Source: Anniella stebbinsi | Taxonomy: Eukaryota > Chordata > Lepidosauria > Squamata > Anniellidae | Reading direction: 5' to 3' | DNA: 64,000 nt | Assembly (NCBI GenBank): GCA_029215795.1 | Contig: JARDYH010000001.1 | Location: 12,609,501 to 12,673,500 of the forward strand | Shown: positions 10,338 through 19,745 of the stretch, piece after piece | Position numbering within the stretch: the first letter of the stretch is position 1 | Layout of the letters: each line of letters begins with the position of its first letter | Made by a program: the position numbers and the translations under genes | The notes under the pieces: model-generated | The model's input: the letters and a program-made list of their open reading frames with translations, nothing else | Database searches by the model: none | What the model was told of the DNA's origin: nothing

Positions 10338-10778
10338 TAGGGCTGTGCACGGACCCCCCCGATCCGATCCCGATCTGTCAAGTCCGGATTGGGCGCGATC
10401 CAAATCTGATCCAAGTCCATGCACAGCATTCCCTCCTGCTCTCCCCACTCTCCCCTCCCCCACTCTCCTTGCTTACCTGCTGCCTCCTCCACATCATCCT
10501 GCCGTCATCCTCTCTCCTCACTGTGTGCCGCTGCATTTGCCGGTCACAGCAGGTGATGTCACACAGTGAGGAGAGAGGACAACGGGGGGGGGGGCGACAC
10601 GGAGGAGGCAGCAGGTAAGCTGGGAGAGTAGGGGAGGGAGGGGGAGAGCGGAAGGGAGTGCTGTGACCGGATCTGATCCAGCCTAATCTGGGCCTGATCT
10701 GGTTCCGATCCAGATCCAGGAGGACTGGATCAGCCCAATCTGCTCCAGATTCAGGATCTGGATCCATGCACAGCCCTA
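10338..10778. mobile_element. hAT-like element, GGATC-rich family, short member
   Basis: Ends TAGGGCTGTGCACGGACC and GATCCATGCACAGCCCTA are inverted. A perfect 8-bp TSD CTAAAATA flanks it (10330-10337, 10779-10786). At 441 bp it is non-autonomous. The interior has repeated GATCCGAT/GATCTG motifs near both ends and an inverted pair around 10503-10527 and 10560-10583. Same family and orientation as 16925-18261; the copy at 54353 is inverted. Confidence 0.92.
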
Positions 10779-10799
10779 CTAAAATATGCCATGGGCTTT

Positions 10800-10824
10800 G
10801 TGTTGTTGTTGTTGTTGTTGTTGT
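10800..10824. repeat. (GTT)n microsatellite
   Basis: Eight GTT units. Confidence 0.85.
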
Positions 10825-11023
10825 ATTTAGCCCCACTCCTTTTTTCTTAGGCCCCTCTCAACACTTGAATATGGCCCCTGAGAGCTTCTCCAAAATGGAA
10901 TGTGGCCCTCCTGCTGAAAGAGTTTCAACAGCCTTGGGTCGAAAATAGTGAAAAAAGACATCTCTGTCTCTCAAATCTGCCATAGGGATAGTGCAATTTA
11001 GTTGTTCTGGAAGGAAACAAAGG

Positions 11024-11171
11024 TAGGGTGACCATATGAAATGGAGGACAGGGCTTCTGTATCTTTTAACAGTTGTGTTGAAAAAGGAATTCCATCAGGT
11101 CTAATTTGTATGCATGCAGCGCCTGGTGAAATTCCCTCTTCATCACAACAGTTAAAGCTGCAGGAGCCCTG
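11024..11171. mobile_element. Partial hairpin hAT (left half)
   Basis: TAGGGTGACCATATGAAATG...GACAGGGCT...CAACAGTTAAAGCTGCAG matches the left half of the 320-bp hairpin family (60399-60718). The right half is absent, so it is truncated or an internally deleted form. Confidence 0.75.
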
Positions 11172-12570
11172 CTTACCATCCAAACCTGGGTATGCCCTGA
11201 ACAACCTGACCGCTCCTTACCGCTCAGAGAGGGGAGGGGAGCGTGGAACATTATCGCCTGAGCCACCATCATTCTGCTTTGTGACCAAGAATATGCCAAA
11301 CTTGGCTTTGAGATATGCACCTGTAGCATTTCTGCATCTGTGTGTGTATTTTGCTGTTGTTGGTTCGCTTTGCTTTTGCCTCCGTTTCAAAAGCTTTGAA
11401 CTTCAGATCCCGTAGAACTGGGTGCATTACGCAGTGCGGTGCCCCGCCGGGAATATGACTGCGAGCTGGAAGACAGAGATGTGCCTGTCATTTCTAATTG
11501 AGTGGCTCTCTGTCGCGTGGACCTGAACTCAACAAGTCCAGCATTCTTGTTAGCAACGAGCTGAAAGCCAGACTGCAGGATTCATAGTCTCTGCCACAAT
11601 AGCACATCACCTCACACATATGGTTTATTCTGCATGAGCGGTCTCTGAAATCAAGAAAGGCACACGAGTCTTGCACAGTGATTCCCCTGTTGATTTACCA
11701 TTTCATTTATTTAACAGTGTTCTCCTTTGTCTGCGTAGGGAGCTACACGGTGTCTGCATTAGAAAGCTCTCCCCCCCCCCCATTTTTCTTCCCTTTTTAA
11801 AAGTTCTCAGCTCTTTGTTCAGGGCTTTTGCTCATCTCCTTGTATATTTATAGAAAGAATTCCATAATCATATGTGGTACCTATACTTCCCTTGGCTTCT
11901 ATCTCACTCTGAAGTTGGATTGTTAGACTCTCATGTTTGAGAAAGTAAAAGGAGAAGTCCTCCCTTAGCAGACGTTTCAAAAATTGGTAAAATAATAGTT
12001 GCAAAGAATATATATGATGTAGATGATAGATCGAGCAATAGATAATCAGTTTTAGGTACAGATGTGCAAAAGAAGAAAAAAGCATACCTGGCCATTTTTG
12101 TTAGACATATCATCTCTCTTTTTGAAATGTTCACTTGCAATGCTCTTGTATGTCTCATGTGAGAAGACATGTTCACATTCACTTTGAATTTTTTTTTTGA
12201 GAACTCTGGCAATAGGCAGAAGCCCTGTAAGAGATTTCACTAGCCTTACTGAAACTTTTCTGGAACCCCTCCACATCCATGAGCAGGAAACCCTGAATTA
12301 TCTTCATTTATTTTGTTTAGACATTAGATGACAGCTTGTTGGCAACTGTAGCGATCGGAGACCTTGAGGATAGATCACTTTGGTGTATGGTTGTGCCCCT
12401 GTGCTCTGATCCATATTGTGTACAAACACAAGAGCTAAAATAAAGGCATTGAGATATTTGCCCTGAAAGTCTTGCCCGTCAGAGCGTTGATCTACATGTG
12501 CATTCATTTGTGCTTGTGAATTTGTTGTACGTTTTGGGTTGCACACACACAGTGGGATGGGGTAGCTTAC
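11172..12570. other. Unannotated sequence
   Basis: No exon or clear repeat family. A C run lies near 11,772-11,781. Small frames have no recognisable content. Confidence 0.45.
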
Positions 12571-13184
12571 ATAGGGCTCCATCACATCTACATTTCTTCC
12601 CCTGGTTTCCATCCGTGGGTTCTCCCTCCATTTCCTTAGTGAGTCCAGTGCTGGGCACTTTCACATCTGTGCATTTCTACACTATTTCAGCTCATGTATC
12701 TTTTCACCTGTACTCTACTATGCTGCCGAAATCTCCCACCCATCCCCCTACATTCTTCTTCCCCCTGCAGTAAAATTTTAATGTGTTTTTTTCTGTGCAA
12801 ATACAATAGTACGGCAGCCTGAAACTGTGCAATTGCAGTAAAACAACACACTAGGCTTTCCCCTAAGATCATATTAACCAAGTTTAATGAAAAAAAAGTA
12901 TTACAATTAGTTTTTGGAGAAGTTTGTGGTCAATGTTGGCATGGCAAGGGGAAGCCAACATTGTTCTGGTCAGGAAATCTAAACATGTCTACTCAGGAGT
13001 AAGAACAATAGAGTTGAATGGGACTGAGTCTTGGGCATGGGCGGCAGCGGCTTAGCTCGCCTTCTCTGTGGGGTGTTTGGGTGCCCTCTCTCCCTCCCCT
13101 TTCATGGTTGAGCAGTTGAGTGGAGAACCGCTCCACTCTCCTCTTTTGTCAATGAGACCGCCCTTCAACACACACGCCCCCAAC

Positions 13185-14106
13185 TAGGGTGACCAGATAA
13201 AATCCAGGTCAGGGCTCATGTAACTTTAACAGTTGTAGAGAAAAGGGAATTTCAGCCAGAGTCATTTGTATGCAATTAGTTCCTGGTGAAATTCCCTTTT
13301 CATCACAACAGTTAAAGGTGCAGGCACTATACTAGAGTGACCATATACAAAAGACGGCAGGGCCCCTGCAACTTTAACTGTTGTGGTGAAGAGAGAATTT
13401 CACCAGGAACTAATTGCATACAAATGACCCTGGCTGAAATTCCCTTTTCTCTACAACTGTTAAAGTTACATGAGCCCTGACTAGGGTGACCAGATTTTGA
13501 GGATCAAAATCCCGGACCCCCCCGCCCCCCCACCTACCCAAAACAACCCCCCCGCGCCGCGCCGCCCCGTGCTGCCCCCCACCCACCCGCGCCACGCTGT
13601 CCCCCCACCCGCGCCGCCTGCCCACGCACCGCCCGCCCCCACGCCACCCGCCCCCGCGCTCCTTACCGGCTGGGGCGTCTGCTTCCCTCCGGTGCTCGGA
13701 ATCTACTGAGAAACAGGCTTCCTGGCCTGTCTCTCAGTAGCGCACCGGGGGATGATATCATCACCCGGCACACTACTGAGGGACAGGCCACGAAGCCTAT
13801 TTCTCAGTAGATTCCGAGCACCGGAGGGAAACGGACGCCCCAGCAGGTAAGTGCCTCGCGCCGCCAGCCTCCTGCCACCGCCGCATGACCCCCCCCGCCC
13901 TGGTTTGCCCCCGCCACCTCCCGGTTGGCCCGGATCACCCCAGGGCCATCTGGTCACCCTTTTGGGGGGCTAAATTTCCGGATTTGGCCCCCCAAAACAG
14001 TTTTTCCGCCCGGATGCGGATTTGCTCACCATTTCCCGGGCATGTCCGGACAAATCCGGGCAGATGGTCACCCTAGCCCTGACCTGGATTTTATCTGGTC
14101 ACCCTA
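13185..14106. mobile_element. 320-bp hairpin hAT (B/B ends), itself interrupted
   Basis: Begins TAGGGTGACCAGATAAAATC and ends with the reverse complement at 14106. The perfect 8-bp TSD CCCCCAAC lies at 13177-13184 and 14107-14114. Removing the nested element and one TSD copy leaves exactly 320 bp (297 + 23), the same length as the copies at 50.6 and 60.4 kb. The two halves are near-perfect reverse complements. Confidence 0.93.
13482..14075. mobile_element. GC-rich hAT-like element nested in the hairpin hAT
   Basis: Ends TAGGGTGACCAGATTTTG and CAGATGGTCACCCTA share about a dozen terminal inverted bases. The perfect 8-bp TSD GCCCTGAC lies at 13474-13481 and 14076-14083. The 594-bp interior is C-rich and CpG-rich and contains one palindromic module (about 13694-13824) centred on GGGGATGATATCATCACCC, with arms CTACTGAGAAACAGGC and GCCTATTTCTCAGTAG. 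Open frames here are proline-rich repeat artefacts. Confidence 0.92.
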
Positions 14107-14296
14107 CCCCCAACAAAAAACAGAATGGGGTAATATCATGCAAGGACAGCAATACATGGGAGGGAGGAGCGGCTGTATTGCACATGGAGGGGGGGAAACT
14201 GACTTTCCCTGCTCCAAATTAAGATGAAAAATTGTGAGGAAGAGGTGAGATGAACACAGGACAGGGACAATGTCATGTGAGTACCGCACTGCCATA

Positions 14297-14606
14297 GGTG
14301 TGCACACAGGGTGTGCTGGGTGTGCCCAGGCACACCCTAATTTCTTAAGGCACCTCTGCTTTCCTGCCCCCCCAAATTTGAATTGGAGCTTTTAAAAGGA
14401 CAGGAAAGCCTTCAGAAAGCCGCCATTAGCATCCCTGGGGGAACTATGCACTTTCTGGAGGCCCCTGGAAAGCGTGCTTTCTTAACCGATTGGAGCAGTG
14501 GATGGGTGAGAAAGCGCACTTTCCCCTCCTCTAGTCCAATCAGGGCCTTTAAGGTGCACACCCAAATGAAATGAGCTGGGCATGCCTGTGTGCACCTCAA
14601 AAACAT
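14297..14606. mobile_element. Unclassified insertion in the Harbinger-like element
   Basis: Interrupts the Harbinger-like host between CCGCACTGCCA and CCAGGCATGATG. Its ends, AGGTGTGCACACAGG and a CCTGTGTGCACCT segment, are inverted. No convincing TSD was found, so the superfamily is undetermined. Confidence 0.55.
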
Positions 14607-14654
14607 ATACCAGGCATGATGAGAGCTCGAACAATCAGTGCGATGGAGCTCATA

Positions 14655-14976
14655 TCATTCTACAGCGGCCTCAGAAAGTATAGGTAGCTCAGGCATAGCT
14701 CCTACGTAGTAGAATTGTTTCCATCCTAAATGTCTTGGATGAGGAGAATGCTTTTTGAATAGTTTTGATTTGGGATTTTTTTAAGTGAATGGGCAAAAGG
14801 GAAGGGGTCCGTGTGGCTTTCTACCATATAAAAGAGCTTTGCTAGTGTTTGGTGCTATTTCGGTCTGTTTTTCTATCTGTCATCTATCTATCATTTATCT
14901 TCTTAGAACTTCTCTCTTCATGAATTAGTTAAGAAGTTATATGTTTCAAATGCTAGAAGATAGGGGAAACCTTTGC

Positions 14977-14979
<3 letters not shown>
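14655..14979. other. Unannotated sequence
   Basis: A short CTAT-rich stretch near 14,875-14,900; nothing else recognised. Confidence 0.45.

Positions 14980-15041
<62 letters not shown>
14980..15041. repeat. Compound (CT)n(CA)n microsatellite
   Basis: About 17 CT units followed directly by about 14 CA units. Confidence 0.97.
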
Positions 15042-15043
<2 letters not shown>

Positions 15044-15155
15044 CCTTTTCTGCATTTTTTTTAATAGTTCTGCCATTTTTGTGCCTCTCCCAAGTTTTGG
15101 GGAGACCCGAAACTTTGGTGATTATTCTGTATTTTGTGTTCTAAATTCACACATC

Positions 15156-15399
15156 GGCCAGATCTACACTAAGCAGGATATTGCACTATGAAAGAGTATG
15201 AAAGCAGTATAGACAAGGCAGGAGCCACACTGCTGCTTTATAGTGGTATTGAAGTGCACTGACAGCTGTTGGGGCTCATAGACACATACCATATACCACT
15301 TTCATATCGCTATGTCCTGCTTGGTGTGGCTCCTGCCTTTTATATAGCTCTTTCATACCACTTTCACAGTGGAATATCCTGCTTGGTGTAGATCTGGCC
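15156..15399. mobile_element. GGCC-type MITE, complete copy
   Basis: TIRs are GGCCAGATCTACACTAAGC on the left and the inverted form at the right. The 3-bp flank ATC is present on both sides (15153-15155, 15400-15402). The interior is itself symmetrical: TATGAAAGCAGTAT against CATACCACTTTCA blocks, and GGAGCCACAC against GTGTGGCTCC. Non-coding, 244 bp. The 3-bp TSD suggests Harbinger. Confidence 0.85.
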
Positions 15400-15402
15400 A
15401 TC

Positions 15403-15867
15403 ATTCCTCTCTCCAAAATGATGCTTCATGCACTTAATGAGTGCAGAAAGGTTAATCTGTGCATCAGCGCAGATTAAAGGGTTGCCAGACCAGAGAACAT
15501 GTGTGGATCTATAAATCCCCTGGTCCTTTCTTCCCCAGTCGCGTTATCCACCCTTTCCAAATGGCACCAGAAATAGGAAACCCGTAACTACCTGATCTCT
15601 CCCCTAAACTTCAAAATCCTGGAAAAGTGTCCTAGCTCATGGGTAGAGTGTGCACTTTGCACTAATGTATGTGTTAAAATAAAATGCCTCCTGGGACATG
15701 TTACACGCAGTCACTAAAACAAAAAAGGTCCTGCCTGCAGGTTTACATTTTTAAAAGGCAGAGAACACAAATAAGCAGAATGGGAAGGGAAAAGCAGGGG
15801 GAAATAATATTTCAAGCAGGACTGGCGAAACAGTCCTGCTTTGCTTCTAATCCCCTGTATACAGCCT
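15403..15867. other. Unannotated sequence
   Basis: No repeat family or exon recognised. Confidence 0.45.
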
Positions 15868-15875
15868 GCTGGAAG

Positions 15876-16393
15876 TAAGGATGTACGAATCAGCAAAAGT
15901 CATGCTCACCAAGGTTCTCTGAACTCCATCTTGGAGCTTGTTCTGATTCGAGTCTGAATCAGATTGCAAGATTTGTGTGTGTGTGTATGTGTGTGGGGGG
16001 GCTCCACATGAAAATTCATGCTTATATCTGTACGTAGTTTTTTCCAAATGCGCACATCAATTGTGCACATTTTTTAAAAAAAATGAATGCATTTTAAATG
16101 TATTCACTTTCAAGTACATGCATTTTTAAATATACACATTCTTCTTCCATGATTAAAAGTGTATTTGTGCATGTTTTTCAAATGTATTCATTTTGCAATG
16201 ACCATGTTTTTGAAATGTGTGCATGCTGTCAAACACTCTTTTTTTTCTTTTTTGGGTGTGCATGAATCACATTGCAAACTTGGAAATGTATGGACTTCAG
16301 CCGCACATTGCATCTGAGTCTGGGTCTGGAAGGTGCAAACTGGGCAAAATCCTTATCAAAAATGATCTGAAATGAATTTCTCATACATCTCTG
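15876..16393. mobile_element. hAT-like MITE, TAGGGATG family, longer copy
   Basis: TAAGGATGTACGAATCAGC at the left and CTCATACATCTCTG at the right. The TSD is GCTGGAAG (15868-15875) and GCTGGAAA (16394-16401), 7 of 8 matching, which supports hAT. An interior tract has repeated CATTTTTAAATGTATTC-like units (16060-16200), which lengthens it relative to 384-759. Confidence 0.8.
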
Positions 16394-16590
16394 GCTGGAA
16401 AGGCTGTTCCAGGCAACAGGTGAGGGAGGAGGGGGCATTCAAAGGGAACATCTTTCAGCAAGGCTCGCAGAATGGCCCTGTTCCTTTCATCTCTCTCTCT
16501 CTCTCTGTAGAACCTGATTGCAGAAGGTCCCACATTCAACCTGGAAGCCCCATGTACGGTTGGGAAAAATGACCATCTGAAACCCTAGAA

Positions 16591-16720
16591 CAGGAGTGAA
16601 GAACTTGTGTCCCTCCAGCTGTTGTTGCACTCCAACTCCCATTAGCCCCAGCTGGCATGGCCAGTGGTCATGTATGATGGGAGTTGTAGTGCAACAAAGG
16701 ACACCGGTTCTTCACCCTGG
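16591..16720. mobile_element. Short palindromic hAT MITE
   Basis: Starts CAGGAGTGAAGAAC and ends GGTTCTTCACCCTGG. ACTCCAACTCCCATTAG on one arm pairs with ATGATGGGAGTTGTAGTGC on the other. Flanks CCCTAGAA/CCCTAGAT give a 7-of-8 TSD. The CAG...CTG ends and 8-bp TSD are typical of hAT. Confidence 0.8.
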
Positions 16721-16747
16721 CCCTAGATCCACTGCCAGCTAGTGTAG

Positions 16748-16830
16748 ACCAGAGATGGTCAAGCTGTGGTCCTCTAAATGTTTTGGCCTTCAACTCTTTT
16801 GAGTCCCAGTCATCATCTCAGTTGTTGGTT
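16748..16830. mobile_element. Fragment of a CAGRGGTGG-type hAT MITE
   Basis: CAGAGATGGTCAAGCTGTGG and TAAATGTTTTGGCCTTCAAC resemble the left half of the 23348-23474 element. The right half is missing. Confidence 0.5.
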
Positions 16831-16834
16831 TATT

Positions 16835-16893
16835 GTGTAGGTGATACTGAGCTAGACCAATTCTTTGACTCACTATAAGGCTGCTTCCTACTA
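16835..16893 (+). mobile_element. tRNA-derived SINE 3' end
   Basis: GATACTGAGCTAGACCAATT...TATAAGGCTGCTTCCTA is the 3' end of the SINE family seen at 4366-5097. Only the tail is present. Confidence 0.75.
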
Positions 16894-16924
16894 TGTCCCC
16901 CCTTTTCCTCCTCTGTGTATCTAT

Positions 16925-18261
16925 TAGGGGTGTGCACGGACCCCCCGGATCGGATCGGGACCCGGATCGGGACCTCCAATTTTGTCCCGGACCGGTTCGG
17001 ACAAAATCGGAGGCCCCCCGGACCGGATCGAGTCCGATCCCGACCCAAAAATCGTTAATTTTTGGATCGGCCGCCATTTTTTTCCCCATAGACTTGCATT
17101 GCAATGCAAGTCTATGAGAAAAAAATGGCGGCGGGTGGGTGAGGGGGGGCCTAACTCCCTCCCCCCCCCGGGGCCGTCCGCTGTGGACGGCCCCGGCAGG
17201 TAAGCCCCCTCCCCCGCGCTCCCTACCCCCCCTGGGGCCGCCCGCTTCCATCCGCTGGCGCCCGCGGGTGCCAGCGGATAGAAGCGGACGGCTCCGGGGG
17301 GGGGGGTAAGCCCCCTTCCCCGCCACTGCTTACCTTCTCGGCCCGTCCGCTCCTGTCCGGCGCCGGCGGCTACTACCAGCGGGCTCCGCGGCCTACTCTC
17401 GAGTAGCGCGCCGGGTGATGACATCACCCGGCGCGCCACCCTAGAGCAGGCCGCGGAGCCTGCTGGGAGTAGTAGGCGCCGGCGCAGGATGGGAGCCGCC
17501 GGGCCGGGAAGGTAAGGGCCCCCCTCCCCCCTCCGCGCGCCCCCTCCTCCCCTCCACACACCCCCTCCTTACCTTCCCGGCCCGGCGGCTCCCGTCCTGC
17601 GCCGGCGCCTACTACTTCCAGCAGGCTCCGCGGCCTGCTCTAGAGTAGCGCGCCGGGTGATGACATCACCCGGCGCGCCACCCTAGAGCAGGCCGCGGAG
17701 CCTGCTGGGAGTAGTAGGCGCCGGCGCAGGATGGGAGCCGCCGGGCCGGGAAGGTAAGGGCCCCCCTCCCCCCTCCGCGCGCCCCCTCCTCTCCTCCACG
17801 CACCCCCTCCTTACCTTCCCGGCCCGGCGGCTCCCATCCGGCGCCGGCGCCTACTACTTCCAGCAGGCTCCGCGGCCTGCTCTAGGGTGGCGCGCCGGGT
17901 GATGTCATCACCCGGCGCGCCACCCTAGAGCAGGCCGCGGAGCCCGCTGGGAGTAGCTGCTAGTGCCGGACGGGAGCGGACGGGCCGAGAAGGTAAGCGC
18001 CCCCCTCCTCCCTCCCCCCCGCTGTCCACTTTCATCGGCAGGCGCCCGCTGGCGCCCGCCAATGGAAGCGGCGGTGGGCGCCAGTGGGCGCCCGCCGATC
18101 CGCCGATCCGCCGATCCTCCGAACCGGTTCGGAGCCTTTTCGGACCGGTTCGGATTGGATCGGCCGATCCAGCTGCGGGATCGGAAATCGGATAATTTAT
18201 CCGATTTCCCACTGGACCGGACTCGGATCGTGGATCGGGTCCGATCCAGTGCACATCCCTA
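16925..18261. mobile_element. 1.3-kb GC-rich hAT-like element with tandem palindromes
   Basis: TIRs TAGGGGTGTGCACGGACC and CCAGTGCACATCCCTA. The perfect 8-bp TSD GTATCTAT lies at 16917-16924 and 18262-18269. GGATCGGATC-type repeats occupy about 90 bp inside each end. A small inverted pair, ATAGACTTGCATTG/CAATGCAAGTCTAT, lies at 17087-17117. The middle holds palindromes bounded by CTTACC and GGTAAG. Very CpG-rich. Open frames of up to 211 codons are arginine/glycine/proline-rich and show no transposase domain. Non-autonomous. Confidence 0.93.
17330..18000. repeat. Three tandem palindromic modules, 242-bp period
   Basis: The core GTGATG(A/T)CATCAC starts at 17415, 17657 and 17899, exactly 242 bp apart. 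Each core sits in a longer palindrome whose arms are GGCCTGCTCTAG.GT/AGCGCGC and the reverse, extending to CAGCAGGCTCCGCGG/CCGCGGAGCCTGCTG. Units are separated by C-rich spacers flanked by CTTACC and GGTAAG. Confidence 0.93.
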
Positions 18262-18269
18262 GTATCTAT

Positions 18270-18956
18270 CAGTAAATTATTTGTCCATTTGCAATCTGCT
18301 CAAATGGAGAGTGTGGATGTCTTGCTTTCTTATTATGTCTGCACTCTCTGGGCAATTTCTGAGACTTCCACTAAAGTCCGCTCTCTCTCCAATTGCTGTG
18401 ACCGCATCACTCTTGCTCCTTTAGCCTTTCTGCTGTTCCCCTGGTGTGCTTCTTGCCAGCTTCAAAGTCCTAAGCCTTATGTCTCAATCTTTCCACCACT
18501 CTGATACTGATTGCATCTCCTCCCAGGTTTCCCCTTAAATATTTTCTTCTCTTTTGCCCAAGCCACTCTACTGCAACTTCCATCCCCCTCCTTCATTCTT
18601 CCCATATCTCCCTGTGCTTCTTTTTTTGTTAAGATGCTTTCCCCTCCATTTTCTGTTTCAAAACTAACTTCTTGTACAGAGTTACTCCAGGCACTCCGCA
18701 CGAGAGCTATGTCCTAACGGGTGAGTCTTGAAAATACGCACCTCCATCACACGTGAGGTCAGCCTTCCTTGGAGCTTTGCTGGATTTGAAATGGGGACTT
18801 GTATCCCACCTAAATATACTCCCCTGCCCTTACAATCCAATATGGCTCTGGAGAAGAAGGTTCTCCTTACCCCCAATTTTGAGTTTCTGCCTTACTCTTT
18901 ATTTGGGGTGACCCTCAGTGGAAACATCCATAGGTGTTATCCATGACTGGTAAAAT
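18270..18956. other. Unannotated sequence
   Basis: Pyrimidine-rich in parts (18,360-18,650). No exon or family recognised. Confidence 0.45.
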
Positions 18957-19098
18957 TCATGAAGCTGCCTTATACTGAGTCAGTCCATTGGTCCATCCAG
19001 ACTAGTATTGTTGACACTGGCTGGAAGAAGCAGGTCTCCATTGGATCAGGGCTTGAACCAGGGACATTCTGCTCCACTAGTAAGCTACAGACCTTCCC
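18957..19098 (-). mobile_element. tRNA-derived SINE, nearly full length
   Basis: Read on the minus strand, a tRNA-like head (GTAGCTTACTAGTGGAGCAG with a B-box-like TGGTTCAAGCCCTG) leads into the body and the TATAAGGCAGCTTC end. Same family as 4366-5097. Confidence 0.8.
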
Positions 19099-19239
19099 TT
19101 TTCGGTCCTTTCAAATGACCAAGTAGAAACTTCCAAATTTAGTCTTTAACAAAAGTATTTTTCTTTCTTTTCTCCTTCCTTTCTTCTTCCTTTTTTCCCC
19201 TCTTTTCTTCTATCCCAAATAAAATATGTTGTCTCATGT

Positions 19240-19745
19240 TTCCTCTGTTGAGTCTAATGTCACATCTAATGATGGAGGTGTACAAAGCTATGCATGGTGT
19301 GCAGAAAGTGGATAGGGGAACATTTTCCCATTCTCTCAGAATACTAGAACTTGGGGTCATTCCATGAAGTTCATTGGTTGGAGATTCAGGAGTGATTAAA
19401 GGAAGTCCTTCTTCACACAGCACATAGTTAAACTGTGGAATTTACAACCACAAGGTGTAGTGATGGCCATCAATTTGGATGGCTTCAAAGGGGGCTGAAT
19501 GAATTCCTGGAGGAGAAAGTTGCCAATGGCTACTAGTCCAGATGCCTATGTGCTACCTCCAGTATTACAAACAATAAGCCTATATACACCAGTTGCTGGG
19601 GAACATGGGTGGGAGGGTGCTGTTGCATCCATGTCCTTCTTGTGGGTTCCTGGTCAACAGTTGGACACTATGTGAACAGAGTGGTAGACTAGATGCACCC
19701 TTGGTTTGAACCAGCATGGCTCTTTCTGTGTTCTTATTGCAAGTG
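19240..19745 (+). mobile_element. CR1 LINE 3' end (TTCTTAT type)
   Basis: Contains GAGGTGTACAAAGCTATGC, ACTGTGGAATTTACAACC, GATGGCTTCAAAGGGGGCTG and GGTAGACTAGATGCACCC, ending GTGTTCTTAT. These encode the WNXL...FKRXLD block near the C-terminus of CR1 ORF2 and its 3' UTR. Frame broken by substitutions. The most complete copy of this CR1 subfamily in the window. Confidence 0.85.

Larger units (their letters stand above)
12574..14651. mobile_element. Harbinger-like element carrying nested insertions
   Basis: The left end GGGCTCCATCACATC and right end GTGCGATGGAGCTC are inverted repeats flanked by the 3-bp duplication ATA (12571-12573, 14652-14654). Homology to the uninterrupted 605-bp copy at 43157-43761 runs through CTCTACTAT...CTTCCCCCT, then CTCCTCTTTTGTCA...CGCCCCCAAC, then ATGTGAGTACCGCACTGC, then CAGGCATGATGAGAG. 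Interrupted by other repeats at about 12.78-13.05 kb, by the hairpin hAT at 13185-14106 and by a further insert at 14297-14606. A 3-bp TSD and TIRs suit PIF/Harbinger; no transposase is present. Confidence 0.8.

Noticed and set aside
16924..17559. 211-codon minus-strand frame in GC-rich DNA
   Set aside because: Lies across the TIR and palindromes of a hAT-like element; Gly/Arg/Pro-rich and not transposase-like.
17330..18000. CRISPR-like array because of regular 242-bp spacing
   Set aside because: Units are long palindromes in a eukaryotic transposon, with homologous rather than unique spacers.
17000..18250. CpG-island promoter of a nearby gene
   Set aside because: Exact TSD and TIRs show the whole GC-rich block is a transposon; the same block recurs at 54 kb.
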